Shown: piece after piece, positions 55,973 through 64,000 of the stretch
Layout: each line of letters starts with the position of its first letter
How positions within the stretch are numbered: the first letter of the stretch is position 1
NCBI RefSeq assembly: GCF_000235605.1
Contig: NC_016584.1
Location: forward strand, 1,662,001-1,726,000
Direction of reading: 5' to 3'
Origin: Desulfosporosinus orientis DSM 765
GTDB lineage: Bacteria > Bacillota > Desulfitobacteriia > Desulfitobacteriales > Desulfitobacteriaceae
DNA: 64,000 nt
Made by a program: the position numbers and the translations under genes
The notes under the pieces: generated by a model
Database searches by the model: none
Seen by the model: the letters and a program-made list of their open reading frames with translations, nothing else
What the model was told of the DNA's origin: nothing

Positions 55973-56542
55973 CCTGCGTACCTCCTTGTCTAGCTTGATT
56001 ACTGTTTTATATTAAAGACCTTACTAATTAAGAAGCTTAACGATAAATCATTTATGACTTATATGTATTTTCGACTTAATTGATAAAAAACCTCTTTTTT
56101 CCCCTAAATTACGAAAAGTAATTATCGTAATATATTTTTATTTTGGAATTGAGATTTTTTATTATAAATTTTATAAAGCTTAAAAGAATTTTTATCTTGC
56201 CATGAAATTGACTTAAAGGAAGTCATTGTTGACTCGATTTTACTGAGAACTGAGTCAAAACAATGTGAATTTTCCGGGTTCTCTAAGATAAAGAATATTT
56301 TTTCAATGGCATAAGAATTGCATATTAATTACAAAGACGATTTATGAAAGGAGTGAAAGTAACCTTAACTTTCATACCCATACTTGGGTGAAGCAATTAT
56401 TTATGACTTGAATCTAAATACCATGTAATTCTAATGTAACAGTTGAGGTTATTTGCATGTCGTGTGGATTTGGGACTCCGGCTTCATTAAGTGGAGTCTT
56501 GAAAGTGGATTAATAAAACGAGAGCGAGAGGAGAAAACACAA
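55973..56542. promoter_or_regulatory. Divergent control region of activator and microcompartment operon
   Basis: 570 bp. It carries TTTATGACTTAT (56051), a perfect TGACTT-aaagg-AAGTCA (56209-56225), TTGACTC ... GAGTCAA (from 56229), then the sigma-54 promoter at 56307. The remaining leader to the BMC gene is about 220 bp with no clear terminator. Confidence 0.65.
56307..56322 (+). promoter_or_regulatory. Sigma-54 promoter (microcompartment operon)
   Basis: TGGCAT-aagaa-TTGCA, GG-N10-GC, about 220 bp before the first BMC gene. Confidence 0.82.
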
Positions 56543-56875
56543 ATGGCTATTAGGGAAGATCTCGTAGCACTAGGTATGGTTGAAACCCGCGGAGTCGTTG
56601 GAGCCGTTGAGGCAGCGGATGCCATGGTTAAAGCAGCCAATGTTACCTTAATCGGGAAAGTAAAAGTTGGAGGCGCCTTGGTGACGGTCATGGTTCGTGG
56701 AGATGTGGGAGCAGTTAAAGCTTCCGTGGATGCGGGAGCCGCAGCGGCAGAGCGAGTCGGAGAGTTGGTAAGTTGTCATGTTATTCCTCGTCCTCATCCG
56801 GAACTAGAAGCCATTTTGCCTAAATTACCGGTTTTCGAAGAAAAGCCTAAATCGAAAAACGTTGAAAACAAATAA
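56543..56875 (+). CDS. BMC-H shell protein (EutM/PduA-like)
   Basis: 110 residues with one BMC domain: [40 protein letters not shown] and HVIPRPH, plus a charged C-terminal tail. It forms hexameric shell tiles. The ATG at 56543 is preceded by AGAGGAG. First gene of the microcompartment operon. Confidence 0.92.
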   Translation: MAIREDLVALGMVETRGVVGAVEAADAMVKAANVTLIGKVKVGGALVTVMVRGDVGAVKASVDAGAAAAERVGELVSCHVIPRPHPELEAILPKLPVFEEKPKSKNVENK

Positions 56876-56922
56876 ATCGTCGGAACCGAGAATAACGTCC
56901 GGCAGTAATAGGGAGGGTAACC

Positions 56923-57570
56923 ATGATAGAGCCCATTAAGGCAAAAGCATTAGCAGTAAGATTAATCCCCAATGTCGCCCCGGATTTCGCTGAAAAATTA
57001 GGCCTTACAGAATATCAGCGCTCAATCGGTATGATCACCGCTGACATTGATGATTCAACTTATGTCGCTTTAGACGAGGCTACTAAAAAAGCCGAAGTAG
57101 AAGTAGTTTATGCCAAAAGTTTTTATTGTGGAGCAGCTCGTGCATCAGGTCCACTATCAGGTGAAATCATCGGAATTTTAGCCGGCCCAAATCCTGCTGA
57201 AGTCCGGGCAGGCATAGATGCTTGCATTGAGCACCTGGAGAATGAATGTTGGTTCTATACTTGTGACGGAGGAAAAACGGCGTTTTTCCCGCACACGATC
57301 TCCAGAACCGGAAGCTACCTATCTAAAGTTGCAGGAATTCAAGAAGGACAACCTCTGTCTTATCTTATTGCACCCCCAATTGAAGCTATGTTCGGCTTGG
57401 ATGCAGCTCTGAAAGCTGCTGAAGTCAGCATGAAAGCTTTTTACGGACCACCTACAGAAACGAACTTTGGCGGCGGACTCTTAACCGGTTCGCAAAGCGC
57501 TTGTAAATCTGCCTGTGAGGCCTTTCAAAGAGCCGTTATCGATGTCTGTGAACACGGCTTAAAATTTTAG
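56923..57570 (+). CDS. eutL: EutL-like BMC-T shell protein
   Basis: 215 residues with tandem BMC folds typical of EutL (KALAVRLIPNVAPDFAEKL; DDSTYVALDEATKKAEVEVV; CDGGKTAFFPHTISRTGSYL). It forms a trimeric gated pore. Ends in TAG followed directly by TAA, so readthrough would add one residue. GGGAGGG precedes the ATG. Confidence 0.93.
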   Translation: MIEPIKAKALAVRLIPNVAPDFAEKLGLTEYQRSIGMITADIDDSTYVALDEATKKAEVEVVYAKSFYCGAARASGPLSGEIIGILAGPNPAEVRAGIDACIEHLENECWFYTCDGGKTAFFPHTISRTGSYLSKVAGIQEGQPLSYLIAPPIEAMFGLDAALKAAEVSMKAFYGPPTETNFGGGLLTGSQSACKSACEAFQRAVIDVCEHGLKF

Positions 57571-57591
57571 TAAAGGAAGGTATCGCTCGTA

Positions 57592-59076
57592 ATGGAACTG
57601 GATCGAGATTTATGTTCATTACAAGAAGCCCGAAATTTAGTACGAGCTGCCCGCAAAGCCCAAGAAGCCCTCATGGACTTTACACAAGAACAAGTTGATA
57701 AAATTATCGACATGATGCGTGAAGCAGGGGAAGCCAATGCTGCTCGACTGGCCATGATGGCAGTCTCTGAAACGGGTATGGGAAACTATAATGACAAATG
57801 TTTCAAGAATTATTTTGCCTCCCGCACCCTCTATGACTTCATAAAACCTATGAAGACAGTGGGATTGATCCGGGAAGATCACGAGAATAAACTATGGGAA
57901 ATTGCTGAGCCTGTGGGAGTCATCGCGGGAATTGTACCGACGACAAACCCAACCTCAACGGTTATATACAAAGCTATGATAGCTCTGAAATCCCGGAATG
58001 CCATTGTCTTTTCTCCACATCCCAGTGCAGTACGCTGTACCAATGAAGCTGCCAAAATTATGCATCAAGCAGCAGTGGCGGCAGGAGCGCCTGAAGGAGT
58101 TATTGGTTGTATCATGAATGTATCCATGGGAGCCACTAACGAACTCATGAAACACCCCAGTGTCGCCATGATTTTGGCAACCGGCGGAAGCGCTTTAGTA
58201 AAGGCCGCTTATAGCAGCGGGAAACCTGCGTTAGGTGTTGGCCCCGGTAACGTGCCCGCTTTCGTAGAGCGAAGCGCAGATCTCCCTAAAGCTGCCGAAT
58301 ATATTGTTATGGGTAAAACCTTTGACAATGGAACGATTTGTGCCTCAGAACAAGCTATTGTAGCAGAAGAGTGTATTGCCGACGAACTTATCACCCAGCT
58401 TAAACGACAAGGAGCTTATTTCCTTGATCCCGAGGAAGTAGCGAAGGTCTCAAAAGTCGTTATGCTGCCTAACGGAGGAGTCAATCCCAAAGTTGTGGGC
58501 AAAGACCCTAAATTCATTGCCCAAATGGCGGGAATTACAATCCCGGATAACACGAGATGCTTAGTTGCTCCCTTAGCGGGCGTCGGACCTCAATGGCCTT
58601 TATCTTACGAAAAGCTGACAACGGTTTTAGCATTTTACAGAGTGGCAGATTGGCATGAAGGGTGTGAACGCTGCTTCCAGCTCTTAGAAGCGGGCGGAGT
58701 AGGCCATAGCCTGTCACTACACTGTAATAATGAAGAAATTATTCGCGAGTTTGCCCTTAAAAAGCCGGTTAATCGCTTGCTTGTCAATACTCCGGCCGCT
58801 ATGGGAGGCGTCGGCGCAACCACAGGCTTAGCTCCATCCTTTACCTTAGGCTGCGGGACTTGGGCTGGATCAAGTGTTTCTGAAAACGTCACACCCCTGC
58901 ATCTTATCAACGTCAAACGAGTGGCCTGGCATCAAGGAATCCCTGAACGCAAACCGGTTGAGCCCATCAGCGCTGTGGAAAGCTGCGAGAAATCCCAAGC
59001 TCCAAAGGTTGATGCCCAATTAGTACAGGAGATTATTGCTCAAGTTATGCAACATCTCAACGGCATGAAGTGTTAA
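57592..59076 (+). CDS. eutE: Acetaldehyde dehydrogenase (acylating), EutE type
   Basis: 494 residues. The fold is ALDH with catalytic Cys in FDNGTICASEQAIV and nucleotide elements VIAGIVPTTNPTST and LGVGPGNVPAF. It converts acetaldehyde and CoA to acetyl-CoA with NADH. A C-terminal amphipathic helix (AQLVQEIIAQVMQHLNG) looks like an encapsulation peptide, targeting it to the lumen. Confidence 0.93.
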   Translation: MELDRDLCSLQEARNLVRAARKAQEALMDFTQEQVDKIIDMMREAGEANAARLAMMAVSETGMGNYNDKCFKNYFASRTLYDFIKPMKTVGLIREDHENKLWEIAEPVGVIAGIVPTTNPTSTVIYKAMIALKSRNAIVFSPHPSAVRCTNEAAKIMHQAAVAAGAPEGVIGCIMNVSMGATNELMKHPSVAMILATGGSALVKAAYSSGKPALGVGPGNVPAFVERSADLPKAAEYIVMGKTFDNGTICASEQAIVAEECIADELITQLKRQGAYFLDPEEVAKVSKVVMLPNGGVNPKVVGKDPKFIAQMAGITIPDNTRCLVAPLAGVGPQWPLSYEKLTTVLAFYRVADWHEGCERCFQLLEAGGVGHSLSLHCNNEEIIREFALKKPVNRLLVNTPAAMGGVGATTGLAPSFTLGCGTWAGSSVSENVTPLHLINVKRVAWHQGIPERKPVEPISAVESCEKSQAPKVDAQLVQEIIAQVMQHLNGMKC

Positions 59077-59126
59077 GCCGAACCAAGAACATCGAATAAC
59101 GAACTACGAATTAGGGAGGGAACAAA

Positions 59127-59438
59127 ATGGCACAAGATCGAAGAGTTATCGCTCTTGGAATGATAGAAACCAAAGGATTAATCCCAGCCATCGAAGCAGC
59201 TGACCAAATGTTAAAAGCAGCAAATGTTGAACTGTGCGGGAAAGAACATGTTTCCGGCGGACTGGTTTCAGTCATGGTCCGGGGGGACGTAGGGGCCGTC
59301 AAGGCCGCTGTCGATGCAGGAGCAGCAGCAGCTCAGCGAGTCGGGGCGCTTCTCAGCGTCCATGTTATACCTCGGCCTCATCAAGACGTTGAGTATATTC
59401 TGCCTGTCGGTGACAATAAGGGTTATGGAGATAAATAA
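59127..59438 (+). CDS. BMC-H shell protein (second copy)
   Basis: 103 residues, [20 protein letters not shown] and [20 protein letters not shown], close to the 56543 protein. Second hexameric shell tile. AGGGAGGG precedes the ATG. Confidence 0.92.
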   Translation: MAQDRRVIALGMIETKGLIPAIEAADQMLKAANVELCGKEHVSGGLVSVMVRGDVGAVKAAVDAGAAAAQRVGALLSVHVIPRPHQDVEYILPVGDNKGYGDK

Positions 59439-59472
59439 AACGTCAAATGTTTGTCTGTAATGAGGTGAGGTC

Positions 59473-60852
59473 TTGATCGTCACAGAATATGAACTTAGAG
59501 CCAATTGGCATAAAACCAAGGATAAATTGATTATCATGCCGCCGGGCAGTGTGATTACTCCATCGGCAAGAGATTTCATTACGTCTAAGGGAATCGAAGT
59601 TCAGATAGAAGGAAACGGACTTAAGGACATTCGCAAGACAACGTTATCAAATGCGTCTCAAAGTATGGTTAACAATAAACAGCCAGAGCCGGTTTCAGCA
59701 CCGGCTGAAATATCTAAAGAGAAAGCAGCAACATCTAACGGCTCTTCAAGTCCTTCAAGTGCTAAGCCAGAGCATATGACCCATTTGCGGGCAGGATCTT
59801 TAGTGACTAAAACACATCCTATTATTGCTTATCGCGGACAATTGGATTTGTTTCAATGTGAATTGGTCGAAGCTCAAGGATTCTTTCAACTCGCAGGAGA
59901 ACGTGAGCTGATAGGAAAATTAGATGAGATCGCTGCCCTTTGCCGGCAGCTTATGGTTAGTGAAGTTAAACAGGAACCTTTCCAATGGACAACCTTGATT
60001 GGGCTTACCCCCGAAGAGCTGCGGGAAAGATCCCATCATCCCCAAAAATATTTTGGGATCGATCATACACCCCTCAGCTATACTCATGGCCCCGTTGTTG
60101 CAAAACTTCATCATCTAAGAGCAAAGTCCAGAGAAGTTGAGCTCTATGCCAACAGGGCATTTACTGATGAAACTGGGGCTTGCAGCCGAACGGATTTGAT
60201 ACAGGCTTTGAATCGTCTTTCCAGCGCCTTCTATATCCTGGCCTGCGAAGTAAGAGGCCGAAAAAACAAAGATCTCAAGGAGAAGTGGGTTCCTGTCGGA
60301 ACATCCAACCGCCATATTCATCTCTCCCAAGGGGATTTAACGGCACTCTTCGGTGAAAACTATCAGTTAACGGTCCAAAAAGAACTCTCCCAGCCGGGGC
60401 AGTTTGCTGCCAAAGAAACTGTCACTTTAGTGGGGCCTAAGGGGAGTTTGGAAAAGGTTCGCGTATTAGGTCCTGTCCGTAAGAATACTCAAGTGGAAAT
60501 CAGTGTTACGGATTGTTTTAAACTTGGCGTTAAGCCGGTTATTCGAGATTCAGGTGAACATGAGGGAACGCCTGGTTTAGAGATTGTCGGACCTGCAGGT
60601 AAAGTCCAACTTGAGTCCGGGGTTATGGTTGCCAGCAGGCATATCCATCTCCATACGGATGATGCTCAAGAATGGTCGCTCAAGGATGGAGATCGAGTGT
60701 GTGTTCGAGTAGAGAGCGGTCGTCCTATTGTCTATGAAGACGTACTGATTCGTGTCAGTGACCAATACCAAAAAGAGATGCACCTGGATTTAGATGAAGC
60801 GAATGCTGCCCTCGTCGTACCAACAAGCCGGGGAAAACTCATGGAGGTATGA
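59473..60852 (+). CDS. EutT-like cobalamin adenosyltransferase fused to PduL phosphotransacylase
   Basis: 459 residues. An N-terminal segment (about 1-45) contains PGSVITPSARDFITSKGIEV, followed by a flexible Ser/Pro/Ala linker and a cobalamin adenosyltransferase-like domain (about 105-270: MTHLRAGSLVTKTHPIIAYR, GQLDLFQCELVEAQ). The C-terminal part (about 275-455) is PduL: VGTSNRHIHLSQGDL, QPGQFAAKETVTLVGP, ASRHIHLHTDDA with its zinc-binding His residues. One protein thus would supply adenosylcobalamin and recycle CoA. In most operons these are separate genes. TTG start after GAGGTGAG. Confidence 0.75.
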   Translation: MIVTEYELRANWHKTKDKLIIMPPGSVITPSARDFITSKGIEVQIEGNGLKDIRKTTLSNASQSMVNNKQPEPVSAPAEISKEKAATSNGSSSPSSAKPEHMTHLRAGSLVTKTHPIIAYRGQLDLFQCELVEAQGFFQLAGERELIGKLDEIAALCRQLMVSEVKQEPFQWTTLIGLTPEELRERSHHPQKYFGIDHTPLSYTHGPVVAKLHHLRAKSREVELYANRAFTDETGACSRTDLIQALNRLSSAFYILACEVRGRKNKDLKEKWVPVGTSNRHIHLSQGDLTALFGENYQLTVQKELSQPGQFAAKETVTLVGPKGSLEKVRVLGPVRKNTQVEISVTDCFKLGVKPVIRDSGEHEGTPGLEIVGPAGKVQLESGVMVASRHIHLHTDDAQEWSLKDGDRVCVRVESGRPIVYEDVLIRVSDQYQKEMHLDLDEANAALVVPTSRGKLMEV

Positions 60853-60854
60853 CC

Positions 60855-61709
60855 ATGAATGAAGAACTGATCAACCAAATTGTGCGCCGCATTTTGTCGG
60901 ATGCGTCCTTACAAGGATTGCTCCAGGGAAGTGGAACCTCAGAAGGGAATAACGTCAAATCTGAAGCTCTGGTTCTCTTAAACTATGTCCCGGATTTTCA
61001 GCGGGTTTTAAGTACAGTGCAGCAGCGCTGGGGAGAAAGCTTCACACTTAGAGTTTTACCTAGTGATCAAGTGTATATGGCTAAACCGGAACTGCCTGAG
61101 GGCATGTGCTGGATCACAGTGGAAGAGGCTATGGCTAAGGCCGACTGGTCGAAAATCATCCTGCCGTCTTGTTCCGCCAACACTTTAGCTAAAGCTGCCT
61201 TGGGCATTCGCGACAACCCTATCTGTGAAATGATTGGGAGAGGAATCAGCCGGGGATGCTCCATAGAATTGGTAACGGAGTATTTGGGGCTCACCGATCA
61301 AACGCCCCCGGCTTACCGGGAACTGTATGAAGGCTATATCCAGAAGCTTCAATCTTACGGAGTGACGGTCTGGGGAAACTTGGCTGGCGGTCAGGCCTTA
61401 ACAGGCCAACCTGTTCAAGCCCAACCCGGCCTATCCAATCAACCTATTCAACCCAGCCAACCCAGTCAATCCAGCCCGCAGCCTTCTGCAGCAGGGGAGC
61501 CCCGACAGCAAATCTTTCACTCAGAGAGTGTTTCTCCCAGAGACGAGGTTCGTTTCACCAAGAAATTCCTGGGGGATAAACAAGCCTATGGCTTCCCGGA
61601 AGGAGCCACGGTCTATGTCAGACCAGAGACGGTTATCTCCCCTCTGGCCCGGGATACCTTAAGAATGCGCCGCATTGAGCTGTGCATGGAGAAGGAGGAA
61701 GGACGATGA
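60855..61709 (+). CDS. Microcompartment accessory protein, flavoprotein-like
   Basis: 284 residues. Residues 1-20 (MNEELINQIVRRILSDASLQ) form an amphipathic helix like a cargo encapsulation peptide. The middle (LVLLNYVPDFQRVLSTVQQ; IILPSCSANTLAKAALGI) resembles flavoprotein-type or EutX-like domains. A Pro/Gln/Ser-rich linker leads to a C-terminal ETVISPLARDTLRMRRIEL motif shared with the start of the EutT-PduL protein. ATG at 60855 has GGAGG 7 bp upstream. Function uncertain. Confidence 0.6.
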   Translation: MNEELINQIVRRILSDASLQGLLQGSGTSEGNNVKSEALVLLNYVPDFQRVLSTVQQRWGESFTLRVLPSDQVYMAKPELPEGMCWITVEEAMAKADWSKIILPSCSANTLAKAALGIRDNPICEMIGRGISRGCSIELVTEYLGLTDQTPPAYRELYEGYIQKLQSYGVTVWGNLAGGQALTGQPVQAQPGLSNQPIQPSQPSQSSPQPSAAGEPRQQIFHSESVSPRDEVRFTKKFLGDKQAYGFPEGATVYVRPETVISPLARDTLRMRRIELCMEKEEGR

Positions 61710-61999
61710 TTCTGGCCCGTGTTATCGGCCACGTCTGGTCAACCCGTAAAGAAGAATCTCTCCGGGGCCTGAAATTTCTCGTCGTCCAGCCGGTAACCCT
61801 CTCCTATCAAGAGGATGGAACCCCCAAGCTGGAGGAAATTGGGAATTCCCTCATCGCAGCGGATCAAATCGGAGCCGGCGAAGATGAAATCGTCATGGTA
61901 GCCAGCGGTTCCTCAGCCCGGCAGGGATTAGCCAACAACAGCATTCCCATTGATGCCACCATCGTGGGGATTATCGATAAAGAAACCTTTGAAGCGTAA
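61706..61999 (+). CDS. eutN: EutN/CcmL (BMC-P) vertex protein
   Basis: 97 residues: MILARVIGHVWSTRKEESL, KFLVVQPV, GAGEDEIVMVASGSSARQ and DATIVGIID. It forms pentameric caps of the shell. The ATG overlaps the upstream stop. Confidence 0.94.
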   Translation: MILARVIGHVWSTRKEESLRGLKFLVVQPVTLSYQEDGTPKLEEIGNSLIAADQIGAGEDEIVMVASGSSARQGLANNSIPIDATIVGIIDKETFEA

Positions 62000-62021
62000 A
62001 GCTTAAGTGGGTGAAAAATAA

Positions 62022-63362
62022 ATGAATATGCAAATGAAAGAGATTAGCGGCAAGGTACGGGAAGCCGGAGTAGTCGGGGCCGGGGGAGCGGGATTTCCCA
62101 CCCATGTCAAGTTGTCTGCCCAGGCAGAGATCGTCATCGTCAACGGGGCAGAGTGTGAGCCCCTGCTGAAAACCGACCAGCAATTGGCGGCCCGCTACCC
62201 GGATCTTTTAGTTAAAGGCCTGACCCTGGCCATGGCCTCAACAGGAGCCCAAAAAGGGATCATCGCCTTAAAAGCGAAATACAAGGAAGCCATTGCCGCC
62301 TTAGAACCCTATATCCGGAACACAGAGGGAATTGAAATTGCCATCATGCCCGATATCTATCCGGCGGGAGACGAAGTGATGACCATTTGGTTAACCACCG
62401 GCAGACGGGTGCCCCCTGGAGGAATCCCCATCAACATCGGCGTAGTGGTGAACAACGTCCAAACCCTCATCAATGTAGCCAAAGCCGAGGCAGGGATCCC
62501 CGTCACAACCCGAACTCTCACCGTCACAGGAGCCGTTAAGAAGCCCATCACCGTCACCGTACCCATCGGCACCCCTCTGAGGGAGGTCCTGGATCTGGCC
62601 GGAGGGGAAGAAGCGGACCTGGCCTATATCAACGGAGGCCCCATGATGGGCAAACTCATCAGCGACCTGTCCGACACAGTAACCAAGACCACGGGAGGGC
62701 TGATCGGACTGCCCAGGGACCACATGCTCATCCAGCGCAAGGAAAGCAGCGTGGAAGGGATTCTGCGCATCGCCAAAACCGTCTGTGAACAGTGCAGCTT
62801 CTGTACGGATCTCTGTCCACGGCACATGATCGGCCACGAACTATCTCCTCATCGCTTAATCCGAGCGGTTAATTATAAAAATCTGGCCGACCTGTCCTTA
62901 CTTGCCACGGCCCTGACCTGTTCAGAATGCGGAGTATGTGAAGCCTATGCCTGCCCGGTGGGAATATCCCCCCTGAGAGTGAATGTAGCCTTAAAAGCAG
63001 AGCTAAGGTCCCAGGGGATCAAATACCAGGGAGAACTGGGCAAAGCGGACCCCATGGCCCAACACCGCTTAATCCCATCCTCACGCTTAATGGACCGCTT
63101 GAGACTGCGTTCCTTTTACAAAGAAGCACCCATGACCGGGGAAGTGTATGAAGGGAAAGAAGTCCGGATCAAGCTGCAGCAGCACATAGGAGCACCGGCA
63201 GCGGCGGTAGTCAAAGAGGGGGATGTTGTGGAAGCGGGACAACGGATCGGAGAAATCCCGTCAGGAGCCCTGGGAGCGAACATCCATGCCAGCATCTCTG
63301 GAACGGTAACCCAAGTAACACCTCAAGCCATAACCATACGGAAAGGTGGTGCAGCCCGGTGA
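62022..63362 (+). CDS. pduS: PduS-like cobalamin reductase
   Basis: 446 residues with a glycine-rich FMN/NAD N-terminus (GVVGAGGAGFPTHVKL), an RnfC-like core and two ferredoxin-type clusters, CEQCSFCTDLCP and CSECGVCEAYACP, then a lipoyl-like tail. It reduces cob(III)alamin for adenosylation. Stop overlaps the next start (GTGA). Confidence 0.9.
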   Translation: MNMQMKEISGKVREAGVVGAGGAGFPTHVKLSAQAEIVIVNGAECEPLLKTDQQLAARYPDLLVKGLTLAMASTGAQKGIIALKAKYKEAIAALEPYIRNTEGIEIAIMPDIYPAGDEVMTIWLTTGRRVPPGGIPINIGVVVNNVQTLINVAKAEAGIPVTTRTLTVTGAVKKPITVTVPIGTPLREVLDLAGGEEADLAYINGGPMMGKLISDLSDTVTKTTGGLIGLPRDHMLIQRKESSVEGILRIAKTVCEQCSFCTDLCPRHMIGHELSPHRLIRAVNYKNLADLSLLATALTCSECGVCEAYACPVGISPLRVNVALKAELRSQGIKYQGELGKADPMAQHRLIPSSRLMDRLRLRSFYKEAPMTGEVYEGKEVRIKLQQHIGAPAAAVVKEGDVVEAGQRIGEIPSGALGANIHASISGTVTQVTPQAITIRKGGAAR

Positions 63363-63907
63363 TCCATGCTATAGGACTGATTGAGAGCAACAGTATCGCC
63401 CAAGGAATTGAATGCGCCGATATCATGAGCAAAACCGCGGATGTGACCATTTTGGTGGCTAAAACCATCTGCCCGGGGAAATATATGGTCATGGTCAGCG
63501 GAGATGTATCCGGAGTCCAGCAATCCGTCAATGCCGGAGTGGAGTTAGGAGCAGAGACCATCGTGGATTCCTTTGTGATCCCTAATGTACACCCCTCTAT
63601 CCTGCCGGCCATCGGCAGGGCCAACACCTTAAAGGACATCAAAGCCTTAGGAATTATCGAGACTTACAGTGTAGCATCCTTAATCGAAGCGGCGGATGCT
63701 GCGGTCAAAGCGGGGGATGTGGAGCCCATGCTGCTGCACCTGGCCTTTGGAATTGGAGGCAAAAGCTACACCCTTTTGACGGGAGAAGTAGCCTCCGTCA
63801 AAGCCGCAGTGGAAGAAGGCAGTGCCTTGGCCAGTGAGAAGGGGCTGCTCATCCGCAAGGTGGTTATCCCCAGGCCGGCTAAACAGCTCATTGAAAGTTT
63901 GGTTTAG
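63359..63907 (+). CDS. pduT: PduT-like BMC-T shell protein
   Basis: 182 residues, tandem BMC domains (AIGLIESNSIAQGIECADIM and ALGIIETYSVASLIEAADAA). The conserved Cys in AKTICPGKYMVM is the position that holds a pore Fe-S cluster in PduT, which can partner with PduS. GTG start overlaps the pduS stop. Ends in TAG; the next in-frame codons have no early stop, so suppression could extend it into the next gene. Confidence 0.9.
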   Translation: MIHAIGLIESNSIAQGIECADIMSKTADVTILVAKTICPGKYMVMVSGDVSGVQQSVNAGVELGAETIVDSFVIPNVHPSILPAIGRANTLKDIKALGIIETYSVASLIEAADAAVKAGDVEPMLLHLAFGIGGKSYTLLTGEVASVKAAVEEGSALASEKGLLIRKVVIPRPAKQLIESLV

Positions 63908-63957
63908 CCCCACGAATATCCAATATCGAATACTCAACCACGATTAGGAGGTGTACT

Positions 63958-64000
63958 ATGGGACGTTTTATCTCGGCAGCCGTTTTACGAGATATGGCTA
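63958..64000 (+). CDS. Partial gene at window edge
   Basis: ATG after a strong AGGAGGTG; reads MGRFISAAVLRDMA before the end of the window. Next gene of the microcompartment operon; too short to identify. Confidence 0.6.
   Translation, partial: MGRFISAAVLRDMA

Overview
The window reads like a chromosome segment of a spore-forming, anaerobic, low-GC Firmicute of the Desulfosporosinus/Desulfitobacterium type (Peptococcales). This placement is inferred from three things: a split pyrrolysyl-tRNA synthetase (pylSc and pylSn as separate genes), corrinoid methyltransferase clusters, and ferredoxin-linked 2-oxoacid oxidoreductase genes. No rRNA or complete mobile element is present. The only tRNA found is the amber suppressor tRNA-Pyl.

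Layout. 0-30 kb is ordinary accessory and housekeeping content: a FliB-type lysine methylase, a MaoC protein, a rifampicin phosphotransferase-like enzyme, a BBE flavoprotein, an apparently LexA-controlled radical-SAM/DUF4130 pair, a YeiH-type exporter, an NlpC/P60 endopeptidase, butyrate kinase/phosphotransbutyrylase next to indolepyruvate oxidoreductase (iorAB), an ECF sigma/anti-sigma/membrane protein operon with DedA and PAP2 genes, an SPFH protein and a SPASM radical-SAM protein. 29.8-37.3 kb is a monomethylamine module: CobW GTPase, a UroD/MtbA-like methyltransferase, corrinoid protein mtmC, mtmB with an in-frame TAG (pyrrolysine) codon, a MetH-activation-domain protein and a MocR-type regulator flanked by two arrays of palindromic repeats.

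39.3-56.3 kb is a second methylamine region. It holds an ethanolamine-type permease with small membrane proteins, tRNA-Pyl, pylSc, two tandem choline/ethanolamine kinase-like genes, pylB-pylC-pylD-pylSn, mttC, a second TAG-containing methyltransferase (mttB), an SSS-family transporter and a PAS/AAA+ sigma-54 activator. 56.5-64 kb is a bacterial microcompartment operon: BMC-H, EutL, EutE, BMC-H, an EutT-PduL fusion, an accessory protein, EutN, PduS, PduT and the start of another gene. Its signature enzyme is not in the window.

How it fits together. Five near-perfect -24/-12 (sigma-54) promoters precede the permease group, tRNA-Pyl/pylSc, pylBCDSn(-mttCB), the SSS transporter and the BMC operon. 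ACTT-N4/5-AAGT inverted repeats lie upstream of four of them, and the sigma-54 activator gene lies between two of the targets. The amber-decoding machinery, an amber-containing methyltransferase, two transporters and a microcompartment therefore look like one inducible regulon. A reasonable but untested hypothesis is that an N-methylated ethanolamine or choline-type compound is imported, demethylated by the Pyl-containing MttB/MttC, and the resulting ethanolamine or acetaldehyde is processed in the microcompartment.
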